Origin: Acanthosoma haemorrhoidale
Lineage: Eukaryota; Arthropoda; Insecta; Hemiptera; Acanthosomatidae
NCBI GenBank assembly: GCA_930367205.1
Contig: OV884009.1
Location: 35,783,841-35,847,840 of the forward strand
Direction of reading: 5' to 3'
Length of the DNA: 64,000 nucleotides
The notes below the pieces were generated by a model. The model worked only from the letters and a program-made list of their open reading frames with translations. It made no database searches and was not told where the DNA came from. Below, piece after piece: positions 44,263 to 56,210 of the stretch. A program made the translations under genes and the position numbers. The number at the start of each line of letters is the position of its first letter. Within the stretch, counting starts at the first letter, position 1.

Positions 44263-46009
44263 ATGAATAATAAAGGGAACAACACCATTATAAACATGTC
44301 GGGATTTCATTGATATTTTTAATTAATTTTGTTAATTAGAGCCACCTTAAAAGTCAATAACCGATACATATTATCGAAATTTTATCTTTAATTTCATGCC
44401 TTGCTTAATATGATAGAAATATATTTATTTCATTAATACAAGTAATTGATTAATAATAGTTTTTTCGTAACGTTGCTTTCATTTTTCACTGGAGATTAAG
44501 TCACATGGACTAAATATAGCGTATACACTCTTGACGGGTATTTGTGGCAGAAGTAATTGTTTTGAGTAATTTCCAGACTCTAGCCGTGACAATACAATTT
44601 GACGGCCTTTTCCTTTATAATTTCCTAAGCTTTATAATGTTTGTATACTAAAGGATAAACCAAGTAACGAATACCAATATTGGACGGATTATCGGACATG
44701 CCTACCTAGACCTTCCTTGTCGATCCTTCCTTTTTTCGTGTGCACTAGCACTGAATTCTTTTCCCGTAGACACAGGCCACTCATGTTCAAACAGGAATCT
44801 AAGGTTTATTATCTTGCCTGAAATAAGAGGCCTCTACTTTCAAACAGGTACAAAGCGATCGTCATTAGTAACATTAGTAACAGGAGGGAACCCAAGTCTT
44901 ATAATATAGCAGCTGCATAAATAATGAAAGCAATTTGAAGACAACTAATCTTAATATATATATATATATATATATATACACAACTATATTAAGATTAATA
45001 TTATTATAAAGATAATATGAAGTGTGAAAAAAAATATTTGACTCGAAGAACAATCCCTGGTTTCATTTTCGGCACTATTATTATTTTCCCCCGACCAGGT
45101 ATTGTTTTGGATAATACAAAAGAATTCGGACTAAATAAAAAAATATCTAGCTAATATTATGCATTGAAAAAATTATCGACTGCATAGAGTGAATGAATTT
45201 TACGACCAAGCTCAGAATTTAATTTTTTTATTATTACTGTTAACCACACAAAATATAATTGGTGCCCTTAGTAAAATTAAGTAAAATAAAAAATCGTTTT
45301 ATTCAAACTGAACCTAAAGTAATAAAAGTGAACAATATTTTGAAAACGGATTTTCATATGAATTATAAAGATTTTTGATCCCATTTGTATAATTTACTTA
45401 AAATACTTACGGCCTATTTGGTGATAACAGACACCTAAGGCGGGCATTCCGAGCCCGAAACCGTTTTCGAATATCAAATACAATAAACAGATACGTCGTA
45501 ATCAGTAAGTAATCGTAATTTTGACTTCATTGCCCCCTCCTAAAAACATTCTGCGTAGTTCCATGGGTATAAGGAAATCATGATTTTTTGAATAAAAATC
45601 TTAAAACACAACTTAAAAATAATACGGTTTGTTGAGCTGATTATATGATTTAACGTGGACACTAGAATGTGGGAAAAGGTTACTAAAACCGGCTTTAGAT
45701 CTTAATCACTAAAGACAAATCCCTAATGCCCCTTATCTATGTGACTTGTCTAACGGGACCCTGATCCCTCTTTGTATTCGTCATAAAATGCCTTTGAAGT
45801 TAAACTGGCCAACCGCCACAAAAGCCCTCCCATCCCTCATCCCCTATAACCGCTCTCAAGGGTTGTTTGAAAATTTTATCTTTGCGTTATAACGTGATGT
45901 CTTGCTAGAGAAATAACCTTAAAATGATAGAATTCTTCTGTTTAAGGTTATTTTTTACTTTTTCATGGTAGATACCTGAAATATCTCATGAAGGAATAAT
46001 TGGTGTCGG
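44263..46009. other. AT-rich intergenic DNA, with a TA-rich hairpin at 44947-44996
   Basis: AATCTTAATATA (44947-44958) and TATATTAAGATT (44985-44996) are perfect inverted repeats around a (TA)n run and could extrude as a cruciform. The rest is featureless; 45690-45860 is slightly C-rich. Confidence 0.5.
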
Positions 46010-46860
46010 GCTCAGGTTAACTGAGTATCCCCAAAGTGGGGAGGAGATGCCCGCCGCGGGCTAGGGTCATCACAACCTCTTAGCCACCGTCAGGTGAGCG
46101 CCAAGAAAGAGATAGAGCGGGTGGACCTATGGTCTTTCACCCTGGCTGCCGACCTAGTCGGCGGGCAGCTTTAATCCGCTTTGATCTAACTCCATAAAAT
46201 ATTTAGAAGGTGTATGCCCCGACAATGCACTATGTTCAGGAGAAGAGGTACAGGGTAGGTTTATAGGTAGTTTTTGTGGTCTTGGAATGACCACGAATTC
46301 ACACTCAGTATCTAAGGGTAGGCGAAAACCGTCCGGATCCCAAAGGCGAGTGTGAACTTTTTTTTGCCCCGCCCTTCCTGAGGCTGGGCCTCAAACGGGC
46401 TAAGACGAGTCGGAGAGAAGCAGACTGGATTGCCGTGTGAGGCGCTACTAGGTAATGTTTGTAGGGCCACGGCAACCGTCTCTAGAGGTCTATCCCAAGG
46501 AGGTGCTAGTTTTAGAGAGACGAAAGCAGAGATTCCCAGTAAGAAGGGGTGGGGTCTGACAACGCCGGGCTAAAGTATAGCGAGGTTAGGAGAGAGAGAT
46601 GCAGAGGTAGTTAAATGAGAAGACCATGGTTTCAGTAGAGCACCAAACGCCAGTGCAGAGAGAGAGGAGAGAGTAGTGTTCCAAGTGACGGTCCGATTCG
46701 TTATGGTAATTCGGTTCAGTCTGGTGTCATATATAGGTGGACAGCTGTGTGTGGTGGGGATGGGTTCCTACCTGCGGCTGTTCCCCCCACTAGCTCCGCC
46801 CCCCACTCTAACTGACGTCATAACCTTTATTAAACATATTGAAACAAAGATACATATTTT
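46010..46860 (+). other. GC-rich, hairpin-rich block of unknown origin
   Basis: This is the most GC-rich stretch of the window. It contains successive short stems: CCCCAAAGTGGGG (46031), GCCCGCCGCGGGC (46049), GCCGACCTAGTCGGC (46147) and GTGGTCTTGGAATGACCAC (46276). Later it has purine-rich AGAGAGAGGAGAGAG (46658) and a palindromic TGACGTCA (46813). No frame is convincingly coding. It may be the structured 5' part of a retroelement, but I recognise no family. Confidence 0.4.
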
Positions 46861-47224
46861 CTGATATTCATTTGATGATATAGATACGAGGTCTGATAAG
46901 AGAAGAAGGGAACTTATAATTATTCATAATTAAGAGGTGGCCACAACAATTGAACATTGTTATTAATTAATAATTGGGCCAATGTGTGGACGTCCCACCT
47001 TTGATCTCCATGTTGACGCCAATGTTGGTGGCCAACTGTTGTGCCAGCTATTGGGCCATTGTGTAGAGGGATCTTAAGGTAACAAATTATCGATAATGAG
47101 TTCGATCTGACCTGATTATTAGTGCGCAACATGTATTGGGACTTTAGTGAACTATAAACATTAAAATCGTTTTCGTGACCGTAACTATGCCATAAAATGT
47201 ATGTAGCATCAAAATTAACTCGAT
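46861..47224. other. Spacer
   Basis: A patch at 46930-47075 repeats the motif GTTGNTGGCCA/TTGGGCCA several times and may be part of an old repeat. Nothing firmer. Confidence 0.35.
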
Positions 47225-47520
47225 CTTTCGATTGCTGTTTGTTTACTGTTAATACCCAGATGTATATGGTGGGACCTTCCTTGGTTTTTACTATTGTATA
47301 TTTAGTTTTTAATTTACTGACTTTTTCATATTGTTTTTGCTTTTTGAATTCGATCCATCTATAACTTTATTTAGATTTATTGTTTTTATTTCTTATAGAG
47401 GTTTATACTTTATTTTACTTTGTCATTTTTATTTTAGATGTAATAGTTTTTTTTGTTTGCCAGAAATTCATCATTTGTACGTTATTGTCAATCATAGGGA
47501 ACTTGGTCCCGGAACGCATT
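47225..47520 (+). repeat. Unnamed retroposon-like repeat, copy 2
   Basis: Partner of 38985-39315: TTTACTGACTTTTTCATATT, GATCCATCTATAACTTTATT, AGATGTAATAGTTTTTTTTG, TTTGCCAGAAATTCATC, GTACGTTATTGTCAATCATA and TTGGTCCCGGAA. The A-tail of the first copy is absent here. Confidence 0.65.
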
Positions 47521-47608
47521 ATTTGTTCTATTCTAATTTTGGATTACAAGGCTATCAACACAGACAGCACAAACATGTACACCAATGTATATACTGTATA
47601 CAAAATAA

Positions 47609-47869
47609 TGTGCTATCATATATGTTCAAGGTCAAAAACACTGTTCAAATAACAATGTCAAGTCGGCAAGAGTAGCTTTGGATGCCCTACACAGAAGGGG
47701 GGGGGGAGATCCTTCAGGAAGTGTTAACACAGAAGGACTTCTTCTCAAACAGGGTCAAGCACCCTCCCTACTTAAGGCCCAACTCCCAGCTACTGCTTCA
47801 TGCTCCCCACAGTTCAACCAATTACCTCAAGAATTATCATCAAATATAACTAACATTATGTGCAGATAA
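47609..47869 (+). CDS. Unidentified short protein-like ORF
   Basis: The frame is open from the stop at 47606 to the stop at 47867-47869 (86 codons). After NNNVKSARVALDALHRRGGG it reads GSVNTEGLLLKQGQAPSLLK, AQLPATASCSPQFNQLPQE. The Q/P/S/L-rich composition differs from the random K/I/N-rich frames nearby, so it could be an exon or a transposon ORF fragment. A nine- or ten-base G run at about 47698-47707 may hide a frameshift. No ATG, splice sites or family were recognised. Confidence 0.25.
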   Translation, partial: CAIIYVQGQKHCSNNNVKSARVALDALHRRGGGDPSGSVNTEGLLLKQGQAPSLLKAQLPATASCSPQFNQLPQELSSNITNIMCR

Positions 47870-48124
47870 TATTGAAAATACAAATTTACGAATCTCACGA
47901 AGTAGTTTCCAAGGCAGAAGGCTTGAATATTTCATATGATAGGATATTTCATAATTTCATTTGGGTTCGATATTGACAGTAAAAATTTTTTAAATGACCT
48001 GAAACCTGAAAGACTTACTACACTTAAATATACGACCAGTTTTCTGGTCAATTCAAATCTAAACAATGTGCCGGTTCTACCAGCTTTTAAGATTTACCAA
48101 GTTCTAACATAATTTTGTAGAAAA
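47870..48124. other. AT-rich spacer
   Basis: Nothing supported. Confidence 0.4.
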
Positions 48125-48460
48125 TATATTTATTGAAATGAAATTACACTCTACCCTCTTTTTTCAATAGGTAATTGTGATCATCGATTTCAATCATCCC
48201 ATATTTACAGTCAAGCATTCATTCACTCATTCATATGATGTATACAAACAGCCCAGAGACCACCGAATCCACCAATGATTGTATCCTACATTCCATGCGA
48301 AAAAGGAAGCGGAAGTTTGGGAGATTCATCAGCCGAGTCAACGGTTACCAAGTGGGCGAGAGCCACAGACACTCAAAACATGATTGGAGAAACTGACTAA
48401 TGCCAAGACTGCCATGAATTTACAGCAGATCATGAGGTCGCTATCATTTAATCTTCGAGT
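48125..48460 (-). mobile_element. Diverged jockey tail
   Basis: Minus-strand blocks: CATGATTGGAGAAACTGACT, GAGCCACAGACACTC, GAAAAAGGAAGCGGAAGTTT, ACAAACAGCCCAGAGACCAC and TAGGTAATTGTGATCATCG, ending near TTTATTGAAATGAAATTACA. It has more substitutions than the other full-UTR copies and lacks bases around the TCCGTCAGCCGCG block. Confidence 0.9.
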
Positions 48461-48937
48461 TATTTTTCAGCTTAATTAAAATCAAAAATAAATAACAAAA
48501 TAAAGAATTATATTTATTCTCATATTTTATCCTTTTATACATAATTAGGCCTTTTGTTAAACGATTCTATCATTAAGGATCGTCTTAACATATCGTTGAA
48601 TATCAAAAATATCATTATAAAATATGTGTACCTACCGTGAAAGCCCCTTTAATCATTTTAAATGATTTTCTTTCTGTGCGAATCACTACACACTGGGTAT
48701 GACTATTAAAATGTTTACTTCTTTATTGACTAAGTTACAAACTTTAAAAATAAATCCATTCGTGTGAATATGTGTTTGTTAATGTTATAACGGGCTAATC
48801 GCAAAATCTCCCACAGGAATTGTTTGTTGACAATTATAAATTTATCTGGCCACTTTTAAGAAATAGAACATTTCCACCGACGAACAACATTTTTTTATCC
48901 ATCATCAATAAAATCACCTTTATGTTTGTGTAATCAG
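48461..48937. other. AT-rich spacer
   Basis: Nothing supported. Confidence 0.4.
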
Positions 48938-50345
48938 GATCATCTTATCATCTTACTATCCAATTAGCCTACTCCCTACCCTCTCAAGAATATTTGAAAA
49001 ATTCCTATTAAAACGTCTATTTCCAATTGTTAAATCCAAAAAAACTTTTTCCTACACACCAGTTTGGTTTCTGTCTACAGCATTCCACTGCTCAACAAGG
49101 CCTTCGCGTCTTTGATCACATATCCTCAGCCCTTGAAACCAGACAGTATTGCACTGCTGCTTTTCTGGACAAAGCTCAAGCTTTTGACAGGGTTTGGCAC
49201 GCAGGTTTACTTTACAAGCTTGAAACATAGTTACCCCAGACCCTTTCCCTAATACTACAGTCCTACCTTTCAACCGTTTCTTCCAAGTCCCCTGTGGCTT
49301 AGAATATTCTAATTACTATCCCCTAATAGCAGGGGTTTCACAGGCCAGTGGGTCCCATTCTCTATAACCTATACCGCCGATACCCCCTCCACCCCTAATA
49401 CGTTCTTGGCCACATTTGATGAAACTGCAGTGTTGTCATCCTTCAAAAACATCTTGATGAGATCGAGCATTGGTGCAACCAATAGTGGATTAAAGTTAAT
49501 GAAGCAAAATGTCCCCACATTACCTTTACCCTCTGCAGCAAGTCTTGTCCACTAGTTTTTTTGTAATTCCATTCCGCTCCCTGTATCCGAGTTATTACGG
49601 TACTTAGGCTTCCATCTCGACAAACGGCTGACCAGGAACCCACATACGAGGCTAAAAAGATAAGAACTAACCAGACGCTTTGGACAACTGTACAGACCAC
49701 TTCAAAGAACATCTCTCAATAGAAAACAAATTACTAATTTAAAAAGTGATGCCTTAACCAATCTTGACATACGGAATAGAGCTATGGGGGACATCAAAAA
49801 AGTCGAACGAGGCGTATCCAATCCTTTCAATCAAAAGTCCTGAGAACAATAGTAAATGCCCCTTATTACGTCAGCAACCAAACCCTTCATAACGATCTTA
49901 ATATACCTTACATTCTAGAACTCATCCCTTCCAAGTTTAAGAAATTCCATAATAACCTATCCAACCACCCTAATCTCCTAGCACATATTCTGCGTCAATT
50001 ATAGTCAATATTCTGCGCCACTCATCCCTATAATCCCCCTCGGAGGCTGTAATGGCAGTGGCCTCGGGACCTGCTATAAATGAGTGACAGTAGGAGTCAT
50101 GGCAATGGCCAGTTTCTCCAATCATGTCCTGAGCGACTGTGGCTCTTGCGCACTTGGTCAGCCTCCACTGGCTCTTATCCGGTGACGTGGCAGATAGAGG
50201 AGCGTGGGGGACTTCCCAATACTCCGTTTTCTCTTTTGCATGCGAGGGAGGTGATAACCATGTGTATTTGGGTGGTCTCTGGTCTGTTAGTAACTATTGT
50301 ATGAATTAGCGAGTAAATTAAAATTGTAAATATGGTACGAATTTA
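48938..50345 (+). mobile_element. Jockey ORF2 (RT to C-terminus) and UTR, 3' end missing
   Basis: Starts inside RT with the SYRPISL-equivalent (YYPISLLPTLSRIFEKFLL), then THQFGFCLQHSTAQQGLRVF, YCTAAFLDKAQAFDRVWHAG with the motif A Asp intact, PILYNLY and a degraded stretch. The FADD box is damaged by a deletion (ATTTGATGAAACTGCAG near 49415). Thumb blocks, the PPRRL-type end and UTR follow. The UTR stops after AAATTGTAAATATGGTACGA (50340), so the usual last 60 bases are absent. Many frameshifts and stops. Confidence 0.92.
49027..49230 (+). pseudogene. RT motif A segment of the jockey copy at 48.9 kb
   Basis: Residues PTHQFGFCLQHSTAQQ, ISSALETRQYCTAAFLDKAQ and AFDRVWHAGLLYKL form fingers-to-palm of a non-LTR RT. 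The AFDRVWH motif (first catalytic Asp) is preserved, unlike the copy at 55.6 kb. The frame stops at 49230. Confidence 0.9.
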
Positions 50346-52849
50346 TTCAAATTAGAGGAAAAATAGAACAGGAAAAGCGATTATAGCCCTCGTGTGAGGG
50401 ATAAACATTATTTCTGAACCAAACTCACAACGGTCTCAGATCAGAGTAGGTCCACCTAAAGGTTGCAATAAAAATGTATTTAGAATATTTAGTTTTAAGC
50501 AGTATTGCGGATACCATTAGCGTTTGGTGGATCAGAATCAGCAACTCCAAATTCGTTACCTACAACAATATTACATGAAAAGGCCTATTAGTTAATTATT
50601 GGGGACTAATGAGGAATCTTCCAACAAAAATTAAAGGATATGAGGGAAATACCCATTGTAAATTCGCTAGAGGAAAATGTAGAGGAAAGCAATTTCACAT
50701 GTAATTCACATATTTGAAAGCCTGAGGTTAGCTTCTGTTAGGGCCGAAGACGCTCTAAACAAGAATCGGCCAATCAGAAAGCTAGTTTACAGCAAAATAT
50801 TTAACGGTTAGATAACACTACTGAGCTCCTTAATTTATTTACAGCAGTTTGCATTGTATCCATATAACATCTTTTTTTTATTGACAATAAATAATTGCAT
50901 AAAAAAGCCTTATTATTTATTATCTATTTTTCATATTAAATTATTTACTCCTACATATCGTAAAGGTTTATATGAAATTTATATTACAACTCCTTAAATA
51001 TGAAAGGTTCAGTAAACATGGAGTGCCCTAATTATAATTTCCGCACTTGTTAGTTACACGAATTGCTCTTTTTTATGTAAGCCACAATAATAATAACCCC
51101 TAATGCTTGTGATATTAATCAGCATTTTATTACAAGATAATACAAGACTGTTTACACAGGAACAAGATCTTCTTGTTCATGATCATCACTAAAGTTAACC
51201 CCGTTAATTGGAAACATGGTAATTGCAGTGTAGTGTACAGAATCTCGGCAATTATAATTAGACAGTTTATGGACAGGCTGTGATGGATAGTAGGGAGCAT
51301 ACAAGGCACAGGGTAATGTGTGATGGGCAGGAAAGAGAAGGGATTGATGTGTGGGCAATCAGACGTGGTCCTTTGTCTTAGGCGCATTGTTCCCCGTGGA
51401 TAACCGATCTACTGATCCACATGTACATGCACATTTAAATATTGGAGCCTTTAACCACCACCGATCCCAGCCGAATCGCTCCCAATCCCCCCCCTTACCC
51501 ACGAGCAGGCTGTAATTTAATTCTACCATCCCCCACCCCCGTGACTCGATCTGCCGCACCAACGATACCCCATGAAAGGCAAGTTTCATCGCAAACGGCT
51601 CGTATTTGAAATATCCAATCTGCTAATGGTTAATAACAGCCTGGATGACCAGCCATCTAGAAACACCAGGAAGCTCAGGGAAATGTTGCCTCAATTAACT
51701 AATTTAGCTAATAATATTTAATAACTCGTATTTATAACCTTTATCGATCTTACGTGTTTCAAGTTAAACCTACTAAGGCAATTTTTTATTTCGTTGGGAA
51801 TTATATGGAAAATTATTCCCGAAGATCCAGTTTTTGTTTTATATAATAAAACTATATTGAATTATATTATTAAAATTATAATTAACACTACTATAAAAAG
51901 CGCATTGGTTGGCGAATGTTTTACTTTATTCCCCAAAGGTACTAAAAATAAAATCAGCCTTTAGAAAATACCTTTTTTCTCATATTTGACCTTGTGAGGT
52001 AACATAGATATCTATGTCTTGAATATTAATATCTATTCTGTGTTGGGACTGTACTACACTACTGTTACGAAAAGTCATTACAATTGTCTACAAAATCATT
52101 GCGACCGTGGTAAAACCCATAAGTGTTTGTTGTGTCACATGGTGTTTCATGCTTAAGTTGGGACACCAAATTTTACATACCTTCTGTTGATAACACAGAC
52201 TATTGACACTGATAAACACATTTTTCGCTGTGTCATAAGCATCCTGGATAAGTGTCCACGGCATAACCTCACGAGAGGTTGGTCCGTCCAAACCAAAACA
52301 TCATGATACGATCATACCGGAAGCGATAAAGCAATTAAAATTCTCACAGCTGTATAGACTTAAAAGAACAATAATAATAAAAATAACTCACAATAATGAC
52401 ATAGTTTGCTGTAAAGGCTTTATACAGGAGAGGTGACTGGGTGAGGTGGATAGAGACAGGTATAGGAACTGTAGGTGGAAGGCTGAGGAATGAACTCCAT
52501 ATCAGTGATCTGCTGAGTTTACATTAGTGTTTAGGTGGACACACGAGCAAATGCTCGGATCGGTATTGCCACCTACGGCTAACTCGGTAGGCAGCGGAGT
52601 TGTCGGTGGGGACCTTATTAGCCAATGTTCACTTTCTTGCTTCATGCAAAGTCGGCCATTGTTGGGATAAACCGTTGGGGGTAGACCGATAACCGAACGA
52701 AACTCACAACTTAACCCTTAGTTTACCCAGATATCCCCTCATTATCTGTTTCTCCCCCTTCTCCGTCACAATCAGTCTAAACTGATAAATGGTGGTGTCT
52801 GTCTTTCTGTTCACGGTAGCATTAGATCACCCGATCTTCTCCTCCATTC
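50346..52849. other. Intergenic DNA
   Basis: AT-rich to about 51120. 51130-51600 and 52430-52750 are less AT-rich and hold small unrecognised ORFs on the minus strand. A hairpin-like TGCCACCTACGGCTAACTC with GGTAGGCA lies at 52568. Nothing I can name. Confidence 0.4.
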
Positions 52850-54656
52850 TAGAGCCCTCACATAGAATAACTCTTCGCTGAAGTATCGTACGTCTCCAAA
52901 CTGATCCTATATCCAGTCATGGATATATATATCATGGATCATGATATTCAATAACATCATTTAGTATTTGATCTCTAATTTCCTTAGTAATTCCTTAGAT
53001 ATACGCTTCCATGTCAACCTTACCACTTAGTTGAATCTCCTTGTCTTACCATATTCAGCTACCCATCATATGAAAGTTTTAGATTCCTCGATAGATCTAA
53101 TTTCCTCGTTTCAACTTAAAGTAGCTTTCCTTTCGGTACACGATCTAATTTTTCATATCATAAAACCCGAATAGCACTATTCCCTCCCCGCAGGAATATC
53201 ACCTACCCTAAACTCAATTCTCTAACATACGACACCATCTAATTTGAGTTAGAGGCAACTCAATAGGTCCTCTTATATCCTTCCACCTCTTTCGATCCTA
53301 TGGTTGATTTCCTTACTGTCAATCTTCTTACCATCCTTGAAAATTAAGCACCTGTTAAGACGTTCCAAGCCCACTATCCTTCGACTCCTTGATTGGATCA
53401 GGAAATTAAATAATTTGTGAGGCATCAGAACGCAGCCAGGAGAACGTTTATCCACACTAGGTACCGAGAAGATGAATCCCTCTTTAAACCTTTCGCAACC
53501 TCACTTAGTCTTTAATTCACCTTGCCCTATATAATTCTTTCACGAGTCGTTATCTTCTGCAACAGACTTTCGCTTCAAATGGACACTCCTCGGCAAATTG
53601 TCTCTCATTAAACCAAACATCTCTCCTCCTTCTATATAATATTCCTCCCGGTAAGCTTAACCCTCACTTTCTGTCTATGCCAACGACTTCATCGCACCAC
53701 TTCTAATTTCCTCCTATACAACTTCTTGTTCTCTTGTATCTCTCCTTCTAACCTCATTTCCTCAATTATAAAAAAGAACGAATTAGAAAGGCCCAGATGT
53801 TATTCCCGCGGAATTCATAAATCTCTGTCTCTCTACAATTCTTTCCTTATTTCATCACATCTATGTTGTTTCTCTCCGATAATCCACATCTTCCTATTAC
53901 TGGAAAAGAGCAAATGTTCTTCCATTAAATAAAGTTCCTAACCACATCTGCTCCAAACACTATCATCCAATATTAATTATCTCAAACCTTTTGAAATCCC
54001 TCGAAAGACTAGCTCAACCCCAAATTTCCACACTTCTGGAAACTCGTTTGAATCGTCAAAAATCCGGCTTCAGGCAAGGATTTTCCACCCAATCTCCACT
54101 TGCCGAATTCCACTCCAAAAGACCAGTGACAAACAACACACCTACACCTACCTCTATCCTTAGACTTTACCACGGTATTCGACACTCTTTATCACTCCAT
54201 CCTTCTATCAAAACTTTCATCAATTCCATTCTTTTACAGTGGCGTCGACTGGTTTAAATAGTTTATCATTAATCCCTGACAGGTACTACACACCCCTGAT
54301 CATCTCCATTTCAACTCCTTTCGTTGTCTTCAGGTGTCGCTTAGTGTTCATCCATTTCGCCAATACGTTCCTATGCCTACATAAACCACCTCTATACATC
54401 TATCCATAACTGCTTATTCCAAATTTTTGCCGATGACACCTAAATTTACCTACCCTTTCCTCCTAGTCAGCCTCCCTATTGATTTAGGATGACCTGTACC
54501 AAATCGAAAACTAGGCCTCCTTCTTGGACGTCTCCTCCGAAAAATCCCCCTTCACTATCGAATTTCTTACTTCAGTCCAAAGTCTAGGCTTAGTCATTGA
54601 CTAAACTCTATCCTGGAAAGAACAAAATCCCAAATCTCCTACCGATTTCTACCTTT
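52850..54656 (+). pseudogene. Older, second non-LTR retrotransposon: RT region, left half
   Basis: Pyrimidine-rich and heavily mutated. Readable blocks: GPDVIPAEFINLCLSTIL (53791-), YYWKRANVLPLNKVPN (53896-), LKSLERLAQPQISTLLETRL (53991-), QKSGFRQGFSTQSPLAEF (54061-), YINHLYTSIHNC, then QIFADDT with the FADD box at 54426-54437 and a stop just after. These are the palm blocks of a CR1/jockey-like RT distinct from the abundant family. The left boundary is uncertain. It is interrupted by the jockey insertion at 54657-56761 and resumes at 56762. Confidence 0.8.
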
Positions 54657-54668
54657 AACTGCTCAATC
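54657..54668 (+). repeat. Target-site duplication, left
   Basis: AACTGCTCAATC, identical to 56750-56761. It marks the insertion point of the jockey copy in the older element. Confidence 0.88.
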
Positions 54669-55019
54669 ATCCCAAGACCTAGATGATGCAGTGCATTCCT
54701 TCACTACTCTGATCCTATACCTGGGAGGCATCGTCATCCCACAGTCATCTAAAAATTAACAATCAAAATCCTTTACCTCAGTATCTCAAAAACCTAATCC
54801 AATCCAAGCGCCACTTGAGAACAGTGTGTAGAAGATCCCGACATCCTGCTGATCGTCGCTCATACAATCAGTACTGCAGGTTGGAAAAGCGGCACTTGGC
54901 ATCCTTCCGTTCCGATTCTTTTAATTCCTATCTCTCCTCTCTGTCTACCAGGGATAACTCCTTGTGGAATCTAACTAAGAAAATCCTAAAATATCATCCT
55001 GTTTCACACCCACTCCGTC

Positions 55020-55754
55020 GTGATGATGGGCCCTAGGCGGCTTCGGATGGCGAGAGGGCGGAGGAAGTCGCACTCCATCTTTCCCGTTCTTTCACACCTC
55101 ACCTTACTCCTCAATACTCATCGCCCAAATGTTGAAGATTTTCTCACTTTCCCTCTCTCACTTCCACCAAAAGCCGTTAACCCGTATGAGGTCAAATATT
55201 TTCTAAAAAAATTACCTTATCGAAAGTCTCCAGGACATGATCTCCTTACTCCTCGAATCCTCCAACAACATCCTCCAAAAGCTATAATCTTTCTAACGTA
55301 CATGTATAATTGCATTATCCGAATGACGCACTTTCCTTTCCTCTGGAAACACTACAATATAGTCCCATTCGCCAAACCCGGTAAACCGCCCAATGACGCC
55401 TCATCTTACCGTCCAATTAGCCTACCCTTTATCCTCTCAAAAATATCTGAAAAACTCCTATTAAAACGCCTACTTCCATTTGTTGAATCCAAAAACCTTT
55501 ATCCTACTCACCAGTTTGGTTTCCGCCAACGACATTGCACTGCTCAACTGGGCCTTCACATTGTTGATCACAAATCCTTAGCCCTTCAAACCAGACAGTA
55601 TTGCACTGCTGCCTTTCTGGACCAAGCTCAAGCTTTTTACAAGTTCAGGCACGCAGGTTTGCTTTACAAGCTCAAAGGATATTTACCGCAGAACCTATTC
55701 CTAATACTGCAATCCTACCTTTCTAACCACTTCTTCCAAGTCCGCGTTGCTTAA
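55020..55754 (+). pseudogene. Jockey reverse transcriptase, longest open stretch, catalytically dead
   Basis: A 244-codon open stretch with the RT fingers and palm: VKYFLKKLPYRKSPGHDLL (about residues 59-77), SSYRPISLPFILSKISEKLL (about 124-143), THQFGFRQRHCTAQ and YCTAAFLDQAQAFYKFRHAG. Residue 207 (codon 55638-55640) is Tyr where sister copies have the motif A Asp (AFDRVWH). The YxDD-type box lies beyond the stop and is deleted (see 55875). The first ATG codons are not a natural start; the true ORF2 would begin well upstream. Confidence 0.92.
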
Positions 55755-55865
55755 GAATATTCTAACTACTATCCCATAAAACCAGGAGTTCCACAGGGCA
55801 GCGTCCTGGGTCCCATCCTCTATAATCTATACACCGCTGATGTCTCCTCTACCACCAATACCTTC

Positions 55866-56210
55866 TTGGCAACATTTGCAGTCCTGTCAACCCATTCAGA
55901 CCTTGATATAGCATCCCACAACCTTCAAAAACACCTTGATGAGATCGAGTATTGGTGCAACCAATGGCGATTCAAAATCAATGAAACAAAATGTTCCCAC
56001 ATAACCAATACCCTCTGCCACAAGTCCTGTCCGCTAGTCTTTTTAAATTCGATTCCTCTCCCTGTGTCTGAGACAGTACGGTATTTAGGCTTCCATCTCG
56101 ACAAAAGACTGACATGGAACCCACCCACGAGGCTAAAAAGAACTAGAAAGACGCTTTGGACAACTGTACAGACTACTTTGAAGGACATCCCATCCCTCAA
56201 TAGAAAATAA
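55866..56210 (+). pseudogene. Jockey RT thumb with FADD box deleted
   Basis: After LATFA the sequence goes straight to VLSTHSDLDIASHNLQKHLD, then EIEYWCNQWRFKINETKCSH, SCPLVFLNSIPLPVSETVRY and LGFHLDKRLTWNPPTRLKRT. The copy at 21.9 kb reads LATFADDTAVMSS at this point, so DDTA is missing here. Otherwise the thumb is open for 114 codons, ending at 56210. Confidence 0.92.
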
